Positions 51,515 to 58,938 of a DNA stretch of 64,000 bases are shown here, piece after piece. The first letter of the stretch is position 1. Each line of letters opens with the position of its first letter. Source of the stretch: Vibrio maritimus. GTDB taxonomy: Bacteria > Pseudomonadota > Gammaproteobacteria > Enterobacterales > Vibrionaceae. Under the pieces are notes generated by a model. The model saw nothing but the letters and a program-made list of their open reading frames with translations. It did not search any database and was not told where the DNA came from. Where the stretch lies: contig JYJJ01000006.1 of the NCBI GenBank assembly GCA_003263775.1, forward strand, positions 248,001-312,000, written 5' to 3'. The position numbers were made by a program, and so were the translations under genes.

Positions 51515-52228
51515 ATGGCGAGATTGCCGATGTATCGAAGAATTGCTGATGCAATTCGAGAAAAGATCAGTTCTGGGGAGTACAAGGTAGGTGAGGCGTT
51601 GCCAACTGAAGCTCAGCTCCGTGAAGCGTTCTCGGTAAGTCGAGTTACGGTACGACAGGCAATTAAGTTACTCGTAGAAAACCAAGAACTTGAGAGTATT
51701 CAAGGCAGCGGTACCTATGTAAAAGAGAACCGTGTTAACTACGACATCTACCAGCAGACAAGCTTCGCAGAGAAGTGGGCGCACCTTAATGGTGTTACTC
51801 ACAGCGACGTGCTGGCATTTGAGATCCAAGCGGCTTCGTTGACGATGGCAGAACATCTTGAGATTCAAGAAGGTGAGCGGGTTTTCTATATTAAGCGTGT
51901 GCGCTTTCTTGATGATAATCCCATCACCGTGGAAGAGACTTGGATGCCGATCAGCATGTTCCCGGATCTCACCTATCAGGTGATGCAAGGTTCTAAGTAT
52001 GACTTTATCGAGAAGCAGAAAGGTCTCGTTATTGACCGCAGTGAACAGGAAATTATTCCTGTACTGCCTCCTGAAGAAGTCGCGGGACTATTACACATAG
52101 ACCCAGCTCAGCCGATCATCGAGAAACGGACCCGCGGATTATTGCGAGGGGACATCGTATTCGAATATAGCCGAAACTATTTTAAATCAAGCGAATACAA
52201 GTTTACCTTGGTGGCCAAGCGACATTGA
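51515..52228 (+). CDS. mngR: GntR-family (HutC subfamily) repressor of the mng operon
   Basis: A regulator with N-terminal winged HTH (PMYRRIADAIREKISSGEYK, then EALPTEAQLREAFSVSRVTV) and a UTRA effector domain (residues about 90-235, RSEQEIIPVLPPEEVAGLL). The start is set at the ATG at 51515, giving MARLPMYRR, which resembles E. coli MngR/FarR and has GAGG at 5 bases. An ATG at 51497 is possible. It is divergent from mngA. Repression is probably relieved by mannosylglycerate-related ligand. Confidence 0.88.
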   Translation: MARLPMYRRIADAIREKISSGEYKVGEALPTEAQLREAFSVSRVTVRQAIKLLVENQELESIQGSGTYVKENRVNYDIYQQTSFAEKWAHLNGVTHSDVLAFEIQAASLTMAEHLEIQEGERVFYIKRVRFLDDNPITVEETWMPISMFPDLTYQVMQGSKYDFIEKQKGLVIDRSEQEIIPVLPPEEVAGLLHIDPAQPIIEKRTRGLLRGDIVFEYSRNYFKSSEYKFTLVAKRH

Positions 52229-52360
52229 TAAGAGAGTTACCTGTATCAGGAGTGTCACTTTTTTAAGCGACTACCGGCAAGTTTACTATCTAAACTTGTC
52301 ACCTCTGCGATTCGCCATTTATAGTTAACCTATCAAGCATACCGAAAAGGAATGAAAACA

Positions 52361-53002
52361 ATGCGTTGGATGTTAATTGGGGCCTTGACAGTAGGTGGTT
52401 TAGTGGGTTGCCAATCAACTTATTACTCTGCAATGGAGCAAGTTGGTTACCACAAGCGCGATATTATGGTGACGCGTGTTGAAGATGCCAAAGAGTCTCA
52501 GCAGGAAGCGCAAGAGGAGTTTACTAGTGCGCTCGAGGCGGTATCAGCACTGAGTGGTTTTGATGGCGGTGATTTGGAGAAAGTCTACAACGACATCAAC
52601 GACAAATACGAAGACAGTGAAAAGGCTGCGGAAGAGGTGCGTGATCGCATTTCGGCAGTAGAGGATGTTTCTGAAGCATTGTTTGAAGAGTGGCAAGCTG
52701 AACTTGAGCAATATACGAGTGCTAAGCTGCGCCGATCGAGTGAGCAGAAGCTAAAGGATACTCGAGCATCGTATCAAACCATGTTGAAAGCAATGAAGCG
52801 AGCAGAGCAGAAGATGACACCTGTATTGAATACACTGCGTGACAACACCCTCTATCTCAAACACAACCTTAACGCTAGTGCGATTGGCTCATTACAAGGT
52901 GAGTTAATCAGCCTTGAGAACGACATTCAGGTGGCGATCAATCAGATGAATGCCGCGATTGAGGAGTCGGATAAGTTTATTGGTAAGCTTAATAACCAAT
53001 AG
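52361..53002 (+). CDS. DUF2959-family lipoprotein
   Basis: An exported lipoprotein of about 213 residues. The start is set at the ATG at 52361, because the AAGGA directly abuts the ATG at 52352. The signal ends LVGCQST with a lipobox Cys. The mature protein is charged and helical, with long predicted coiled coil (about 40-170: DAKESQQEAQEEFTSALEAV). DUF2959 members have no established function. AQL-type domain association is not evident. It is followed convergently by the MarR gene. Confidence 0.8.
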   Translation: MRWMLIGALTVGGLVGCQSTYYSAMEQVGYHKRDIMVTRVEDAKESQQEAQEEFTSALEAVSALSGFDGGDLEKVYNDINDKYEDSEKAAEEVRDRISAVEDVSEALFEEWQAELEQYTSAKLRRSSEQKLKDTRASYQTMLKAMKRAEQKMTPVLNTLRDNTLYLKHNLNASAIGSLQGELISLENDIQVAINQMNAAIEESDKFIGKLNNQ

Positions 53003-53045
53003 ACGGTATCAAACAGGTCGTGTTGTTTGATACCTTGGCTGGTGG

Positions 53046-53474
53046 CTAGATCTTACCGACTAACTTTTGTAATAGTTGAATCATGGATGCTTGCTCTTGT
53101 TCTGTGAGAGGATCAAGAAGCTGTTGATTCACTTCGAGAGGCAAGTGGATCACTTCTTTCTTAAGCGCACGACCTTCATTGGTTAGGTAGATTTTAAATG
53201 AACGTCGACTGTCGGGATCGGGTTGACGTTCCACAAGACCTAAGGTCTCTAACTTATCGATAGTGCGTGTCGTCGTCGAGCTTTCTACCTTGGACATCTG
53301 AGCGATCTCTCGCTGATTAATCCCTTCTTTTTCCCATAAGCACATCAACGTTGGCCACAGTGCTAGTGTTAGGCCTTTTTCTTTAAGGCGCTGATCAAAC
53401 TCTTTAGATGCGTGGTTGGCGACTACATTGAGCAGCCAGCCGAAACTGGATTCGCGTGCAAATTCGTTGTTCAT
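53046..53474 (-). CDS. MarR-family transcriptional regulator
   Basis: A 142-residue winged-helix regulator. The start at 53474 (MNNEFARESSFGW) has GGA 7 bases upstream, and the frame is open to 53513. The HTH is INQREIAQMSKVESSTTTRT, followed by the wing RQPDPDSRRSFKIYLT. It lies 45 bases downstream of the cytochrome b561 gene on the same strand and is probably cotranscribed. A 54-bp palindrome in the promoter of that unit is a natural target. The ligand is unknown. Confidence 0.85.
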   Translation of the reverse strand: MNNEFARESSFGWLLNVVANHASKEFDQRLKEKGLTLALWPTLMCLWEKEGINQREIAQMSKVESSTTTRTIDKLETLGLVERQPDPDSRRSFKIYLTNEGRALKKEVIHLPLEVNQQLLDPLTEQEQASMIQLLQKLVGKI

Positions 53475-53519
53475 TATATTTCCGTTATGCAAATCTTTTA
53501 TCAAAAATCCCACAATGAA

Positions 53520-54158
53520 CTATACCATTGATGGAGCAACTATTGCGATGGTAACTAAAATAGCACCAATTAGCACTAAAAATGCGCGGGTCTGGCTTGC
53601 TAGCATTGGAGCTGCGGTAGGGTGTGCCATCCATTGTTTGCCTGTCACCATTGCTAGGAGCAGTGGTTTGCCTATGAGTTTGTATCCAACGATCGCTGCT
53701 ACATGTAAAGCGATCAGCCAAGGTAGCAGTTGCGCCAATACAAGGTGAACTTGCTCTCCAGCAGCATAAAGACCATCTGGGATTGTGACGCCATGTTGTT
53801 CTAGCCCGTCAAATAGTCCGGCGAGTAACATCCCGCTTAAACACTGAAGAACAAGAAGGCTTAGCATAGCCACTACCATAAGGGCACCCAGTGGATTGTG
53901 CCCCGCAGTGGCAGGTTGTTGACCTTTTAGATAGCCAAGTATCTGCTTCGGCTTTTTGACAAACTGTTTGAAGCGACTGGTTTCACTGCCAACAATGCCC
54001 CATGCCATACGCCATACAAGCAGGGCAAATAACACTATACCAAGCTGTAGGTGTGGCCCTGTATGTTGAAGGCCAGTAGCCATTAACGCCATAAACAGTA
54101 ACGCTTGTGCCCAGTGATAAATGCGAGTCGCGGCATCCCAGACTTTAATGTTTTTCAT
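53520..54158 (-). CDS. Cytochrome b561-type membrane protein
   Basis: An inner-membrane di-haem b protein of 212 residues. It has about five hydrophobic helices with histidines near helix starts (RIYHWAQALLFMALMATG, LALHVAAIVGYKLIG) that can ligate haem, as in Ni-Fe hydrogenase/cytochrome b561-type proteins. It probably transfers electrons between the quinone pool and a periplasmic carrier. A cytochrome c' gene is divergent across a 116-base region, and a MarR gene follows. Together they form a likely redox unit. Confidence 0.82.
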   Translation of the reverse strand: MKNIKVWDAATRIYHWAQALLFMALMATGLQHTGPHLQLGIVLFALLVWRMAWGIVGSETSRFKQFVKKPKQILGYLKGQQPATAGHNPLGALMVVAMLSLLVLQCLSGMLLAGLFDGLEQHGVTIPDGLYAAGEQVHLVLAQLLPWLIALHVAAIVGYKLIGKPLLLAMVTGKQWMAHPTAAPMLASQTRAFLVLIGAILVTIAIVAPSMV

Positions 54159-54185
54159 AATATCTACTCGTTATCGAAGAAGTGT

Positions 54186-54239
54186 GATTAATTTACACAA
54201 CAACAGTTGCGAACGCAACTATTGTTGTGTAAATTAATC
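54186..54239. promoter_or_regulatory. 54-bp near-perfect palindrome in the cytochrome divergon
   Basis: Two 26-base arms (54186-54211 and 54214-54239) are complementary at 25 of 26 positions around a two-base centre AA. The inner 16 bp AGTTGCGAACGCAACT is itself a perfect dyad, and the outer arms contain TTACACAACAA and TTGTTGTGTAA. It lies midway between the divergent starts of the cytochrome b561 and c' genes. It probably holds one or two overlapping sites for the linked MarR regulator and may also form a cruciform. Confidence 0.75.
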
Positions 54240-54274
54240 TGCAAGCAAGTTAATTCTGAAAGTAAGGTGGATGT

Positions 54275-54739
54275 ATGTTGTTAGTAAAAAAGGTTTGCTC
54301 TAAAGCTGCAGTAAGTGGATTGGCGTTTGTATCATTGGCTATGGTGCAAAACGCTCAAGCGATGAGCCATGCTGAGTCTATCGCTACACGTCAATCGGCG
54401 TTTGAGCGTATCGAGAGTCAGACCGAACGGGTTGCCGATCAAGTGAGTCAGTCACAAGTAGATTGGCAGGCACTTCAAGTGGCCAGTGAACAGCTTCTAG
54501 AAGACAGTTTGCTATTGTCTGCGACGTTCCCTGTGGGTAGCCAGCAAGGGAGCAAGGCGAAAGAGTCGGTTTGGAAGAAACCTGGGAAATTTCAGCAGTT
54601 ACTAACCGATATGCAGCAAGGCTATCAACAGGTCGTGGACGGCGTTCAATCTCAATCTGTGGAGTCGGTCGAAGCTGGACTTGATGCCGCAAACTCTACT
54701 TGTCGCAGTTGTCACCGCAGTTACCGCTCGCGTTGGTGA
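54275..54739 (+). CDS. Cytochrome c'-family protein
   Basis: A 154-residue periplasmic c-type cytochrome. A signal peptide ends near NAQA-MSHA. A four-helix-bundle-like pattern with coiled segments precedes a C-terminal haem-binding CRSCH (Cys143 to His147), as in class II cytochromes. Cytochromes c' are known for binding NO and CO at a five-coordinate haem. No distal residue can be assigned here. Divergence from cytochrome b561 suggests an electron-transfer pair. Confidence 0.85.
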   Translation: MLLVKKVCSKAAVSGLAFVSLAMVQNAQAMSHAESIATRQSAFERIESQTERVADQVSQSQVDWQALQVASEQLLEDSLLLSATFPVGSQQGSKAKESVWKKPGKFQQLLTDMQQGYQQVVDGVQSQSVESVEAGLDAANSTCRSCHRSYRSRW

Positions 54740-54858
54740 TCGAGCTAAGTCTGTTGGTTGTATTGAACGAATGAACGATTTTTAAACAATAAATTTGTAA
54801 ATCCCGAAAGCTGTTACAACTATTAGGAAATAGGCTGATGTTTTTGAGGGATTAATCA

Positions 54859-56192
54859 ATGAGCAGTGTATTCCACCGCAGTTGTCACGGCCAACTGCCA
54901 ACGGTTAGCCACGGTGAAGGTGTTTATCTTTTTGATACTCATGGTAAAGCGTACCTTGATGGCTGTGGGGGAGCGGCAGTTTCGAATTTGGGGCACAATC
55001 ATCCCCGAGTGAAACGAGCTATCCGTGACCAGCTTGATGCCGTTCCTTACGCGCATACTGGCTTTTTTACCACGCAAAGTAGTGAGCTTTTAGCAAAGCG
55101 TCTTGTGGAGTTAGCTCCGGAGCCGTTAAAACAGGTTTATTTTGTGAGTGGTGGTTCGGAGGCGGTGGAAGCAGCGCTTAAAATGGCTCGTCAGTATTTT
55201 GTTGAGAGAGGAAAACCTCAGAAAACAGAGTTCATTGCTCGGCGGCAAAGTTATCATGGCAATACACTAGGCGCGCTGGCAGTGGGGGGAACGAATGGCG
55301 TCGTGAGCCGTTTCGTCCTTTGCTTACAACCAGTCATCATATCGCGCCTTGTTATGCATATCGCGAGCAGATGGCATTTGAGTCTGAGACGGATTACAGC
55401 ACACGGGTGGCCAACGAACTGGAGCATCAAATCCTGGCACTCGGCGCGGACAATGTGATGGCATTTGTCGCAGAACCCGTTGTAGGGGCGACCGCAGGCG
55501 CAGTCCCTGCTACCAAGCACTATTTTAAACGGATAAGAGAGATCTGTGACCAGTACGATGTCCTACTTATCTTGGATGAAGTGATGTGCGGTGTAGGAAG
55601 AACGGGGACTTTCTATGCTTTTGAACAAGAGGGTGTGATACCCGATTTGGTGACCATTGCGAAAGGGCTTGGAGCTGGCTATCAATCGATTGGTGCCGTG
55701 GTCGTACAGGAAAAGGTCTATCAGACGATCGCCAATGGGTCTGGCTTTTTTCAGCATGGGCACACCTTTATGGGGCATCCAATGGCATGCGCGGCAGCGC
55801 TTGCCACAGTGAACACAATTATTGACGATGAACTCCTCTCCGCCGTCACCACTCAGGGGAAAGGGTTATCTAATAAGCTACATAGCGCACTCGATGACTT
55901 GCCGTTTGTCGGTGATATTCGTGGGCGAGGCTTGTTTATCGGTATTGAACTCGTGGCGGATAAAGTCACGAAAGCGCCGCTGCCTTCGACGACACAAGCG
56001 CACAAGTGGGTAAAATCCATCGCTATGGAACAAGGGTTAATGTGCTACCCAATGTCGGGCACTATCGATGGCAAACAAGGGCATCACGTCTTACTCGCAC
56101 CGCCCTTCATCATCGGTGACACAGAGCTGGACGAGTTGGTCGTTAAACTCACTAATTCACTCAAACGCGCCGCTGCAAAGTGGAGGGCATAG
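54859..56192 (+). CDS. Class III aminotransferase (frameshifted as read)
   Basis: A PLP-dependent omega- or beta-amino acid aminotransferase. One G added to the G6 run 55284-55289 restores GGNEWRREPFRPLLTTSHHIAP and a 444-residue protein. Motifs are GGAAVSNLGHNHPRV, YFVSGGSEAVEAALKMARQYF, LLILDEVMCGVGRTGTFYAF and PLP Lys in VTIAKGLGAGYQSIGAV. GAGG precedes the ATG. The next gene starts 2 bases after the stop, so they are coupled. A beta-keto-acid cleavage enzyme and a TAXI receptor follow, suggesting catabolism of an imported amino acid. Confidence 0.85.
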
Positions 56193-56193
56193 C

Positions 56194-57035
56194 ATGACTG
56201 TCCAACTGTTTTCTGAATCGGCGATCATAGTAGCACCCAATGGGGCACGTAAAACCCGACGCGATCACCCGAATCTTCCTATGGATCTGCCAAGTATTAT
56301 TGATGAGGCGATTGCGTGTCGAGATGCTGGAGCGGCGATGGTGCATTTGCATGCTCGGGATAAACAAGGTCAGCACTCGCTTGAGCTTTCCGATAACCTA
56401 CCTCTATACCAAGGGCTCAAGGAGCGGGTAGGTGACAGTTTGTTGGTTCAACTGACCACGGAGCGGTCGGTCAGTATCTTCCAGAGCAGCAGCAGGCATT
56501 AATTAAAGCAATCAAACCGGAAGCTGCGTCTTTTGCGCTTCGAGAGCTTATTCCTGATGAGCAGCACCTAACATCGGCGAGTCGTTTCTTTCACTGGGTC
56601 GCAGAGCAAGGCATCATCTCGCAATATATCCTCTATGACGAACAAGACTTGCAGCGCTATTTGCGATGGTTATCGCGTGGATTGTTGCCCAAATACCACC
56701 ATCATTTGTTATTAGTATTAGGGCGCTATCGCGATGGGCAGTTGGCACATCCTCAGGATCTCGCTCCTATGTTGAGATCACAATTATTTGAACTGGATCA
56801 CCGTTGGGCGGTGTGTGCCTTTGGTCATTTTGAACACAATTGCTTGACGGCTGCTATGCTTATGGGGGCTGACGTACGAGTAGGGTTTGAAAATAATCAT
56901 TATGACAATCAAGGTGCTATCGCGGATAGCAATGCTGTTTTAGTGACTCAACTTGTCGATACGGCGACAGCGCTCAACATCAAACCGATGACAACAGAAA
57001 GATTAAAAAACCATCTCACTTCGACCGGTTGTTAA
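56194..57035 (+). CDS. BKACE-family beta-keto acid cleavage enzyme (frameshifted as read)
   Basis: A DUF849/BKACE protein that condenses a beta-keto acid with acetyl-CoA and splits it to acetoacetate and an acyl-CoA, with 3-keto-5-aminohexanoate as the founding substrate. The start at 56194 ([10 protein letters not shown]) has GGAGGG upstream. One G added at 56463 restores [18 protein letters not shown] and 280 residues. Zinc-binding HLHARD near residue 50 and [15 protein letters not shown] are typical. It lies between an aminotransferase and a TAXI receptor. The actual keto acid is unknown. Confidence 0.82.
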
Positions 57036-57079
57036 GGAGTACACCGGTCAGGATACCTACGACAGGAAAAGGAATAATT

Positions 57080-58054
57080 ATGACCAAAATAAAGACCATG
57101 TTAACCGTATCTGCTGTTTGTATGGCAATGGGCGGCGCTACCCTCGCGCACGCCAAAGACCAATTTGTCACAATTGGTACTGGTGGTGTAACAGGTGTCT
57201 ATTATCCTACTGGAGGGGCGATTTGCCGATTGGTAAATAAAGACCGCAAAGATCACTCGATTCGCTGTTCTGTAGAAAGTACAGGCGGTTCTATCTACAA
57301 CATTAACACCATTCGAGCGGGTGAGCTGGACTTAGGTATCGCGCAATCAGATTGGCAATATCATGCGTACAATGGTACTAGCAAATTTGCTGATGCCGGC
57401 CCTTACAAAGAGCTTCGCGCAGTGTTTTCTATTCACCCAGAACCGTTTACCGTTGTGGCACGTGCTGACTCAGGTATTGAGAAGTTTGAAGACCTAAAAG
57501 GCAAACGAGTGAACATCGGTAACCCAGGCTCAGGCCAACGCGGTACGATGGAAGTACTGATGGAAGGCTACGGTTGGGGCATGGATGTATTCAAACTGAC
57601 TTCTGAACTGAAGGCTTCTGAGCAATCTAAAGCGCTTTGTGACAATAAAATTGATGCAATGATCTATACCGTTGGTCACCCTAGTGGCGCTATCAAAGAA
57701 GCAACAACCTCTTGTGATAGCAAGCTAGTAACCGTTGACGGCTCTGTGGTTGACAAGTTGGTAGCAGACAACAGTTTCTATCGTGTTGCCACAGTGCCTG
57801 GTGGCATGTACAAAGGTAATCCTGAAGACACGACGACTTTTGGTGTAGGTGCGACATTTGTTTCATCTACCGCTGTACCAGAAGATGTGGTGTATAACAT
57901 CGTTAAGTCAGTGTTTGAAAACTTTGATGATTTCAAGCGTTTACACCCAGCATTCGCTAACCTGAAGAAAGAAGAAATGATCAAAGATGGTCTATCGGCG
58001 CCACTGCATCCAGGTGCGGAGAAATACTACAAAGAAGTGGGTCTACTTAAATAG
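57080..58054 (+). CDS. TAXI-family TRAP transporter solute-binding protein
   Basis: A periplasmic receptor of 324 residues. The start at 57080 has AAGGAA upstream; a signal peptide ends TLAHAKDQ. Family segments are [54 protein letters not shown] and [29 protein letters not shown] receptors usually work with a fused DctQM membrane protein. None is visible within this window, so the partner must be elsewhere or lost. It probably imports the amino acid used by the two preceding genes. Confidence 0.88.
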   Translation: MTKIKTMLTVSAVCMAMGGATLAHAKDQFVTIGTGGVTGVYYPTGGAICRLVNKDRKDHSIRCSVESTGGSIYNINTIRAGELDLGIAQSDWQYHAYNGTSKFADAGPYKELRAVFSIHPEPFTVVARADSGIEKFEDLKGKRVNIGNPGSGQRGTMEVLMEGYGWGMDVFKLTSELKASEQSKALCDNKIDAMIYTVGHPSGAIKEATTSCDSKLVTVDGSVVDKLVADNSFYRVATVPGGMYKGNPEDTTTFGVGATFVSSTAVPEDVVYNIVKSVFENFDDFKRLHPAFANLKKEEMIKDGLSAPLHPGAEKYYKEVGLLK

Positions 58055-58076
58055 TCAAATGGCCTTATAAAAATCC

Positions 58077-58102
58077 AAACCCAACGCTATTGCGTTGGGT
58101 TT
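58077..58102 (+). terminator. Terminator after the TAXI gene
   Basis: An 11-bp stem (AAACCCAACGC / GCGTTGGGTTT) with a TATT loop and a T-rich tail lies 23 bases past the stop codon. Confidence 0.85.
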
Positions 58103-58123
58103 GTTGCTTTTGGGGGGAAGCAA

Positions 58124-58152
58124 AAAAAGAGGCAATACAAAACGGTATTGCC
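58124..58152 (-). terminator. Terminator of the DM13 gene
   Basis: An 8-bp stem (GGCAATAC at 58131-58138, GTATTGCC at 58145-58152) is followed on the minus strand by TCTTTTTTTG. It lies about 145 bases past the DM13 stop. Confidence 0.75.
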
Positions 58153-58296
58153 CCGAGTTACACACATAACACAAGTTCTAGGTGCTTAAGGCCAAATCAT
58201 AATGCGCCTAGTTGCGTTTGTTTTTGTCAGCAAACCGTGAGCGAAATGTCAGCGCCATTGGCAGTTGGAACCGCTCTCACAGTTATTTTTTCGACA

Positions 58297-58764
58297 TCAA
58301 TTTAGCTTGGCAGAGGTAATAAACTCGCCAAAACTTTCACACCACACAATGGCAGTGTTGTACTGAGTTAAGTCGGTTTGTTCAGGGAGTGTCAGCAAAA
58401 AACGATCGAAGGTTTTTACATCTCCTACTTGAAGCATGGATGCTTTGTTGGCGACAAACTCTGCCTCAGTTTCTATGAAGGTAGGAGAGAGGTACAGTTT
58501 GTAATCAGGCCCCGGAGCCAGTTCGCCGATAAACATCGCACTCTTGTCGGAAAAGCTGATTCTACCCTCGCCCCAGTGGAGAAAGTCACTGTCCGCGCGC
58601 TCTTTGCTAAATTCGCCCTGATAAACAATGGCTGAGCTTTGCGACTCAATTGCCTCTATGGATGGCGAGTCAGGCTGAGTGAGAATAGGTAGAACATAGA
58701 TCCCCAACATAAAGCCAGCAAACAACGCCGCTAAGTGAGTAAAAAGTAATAAGACACGTTTCAC
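58297..58764 (-). CDS. DM13-domain membrane-anchored protein
   Basis: A 155-residue protein with an N-terminal signal-anchor (LLLFTHLAALFAGFMLGIYVL) and a DM13 domain: YQGEFSKERADSDFLHWGEGRISF, LAPGPDYKLYLSPTF, and the C-terminal CESFGEFITSAKL with the domain's conserved cysteine. A GTG start follows AAGGGA. DM13 domains have been proposed to act in electron transfer or redox sensing at surfaces. The exact role here is unknown. It is monocistronic. Confidence 0.82.
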   Translation of the reverse strand: MKRVLLLFTHLAALFAGFMLGIYVLPILTQPDSPSIEAIESQSSAIVYQGEFSKERADSDFLHWGEGRISFSDKSAMFIGELAPGPDYKLYLSPTFIETEAEFVANKASMLQVGDVKTFDRFLLTLPEQTDLTQYNTAIVWCESFGEFITSAKLN

Positions 58765-58938
58765 AGAGATTCCCTTCTATTCAAAAACGGATAATACATA
58801 GAGATAACTCTAGTACAGCGATGAACTGATTGATAGCTATCAAAGCTGTTGTTACTTAGCGGTCTCTTGTTACGTCTGCGATGGTATTTCCTGTGTTTGC
58901 TTACAAGCTCTCCTATACTTTTGGCTAGGGGGATTGCT

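Noticed and set aside
24970..57035. Reading the broken catabolic genes as true pseudogenes of a degenerating pathway
   Set aside because: The breaks are all one-base losses in repeats of the same base, hit unrelated genes equally, and leave every other position of the genes under evident coding constraint. Read error explains this better.
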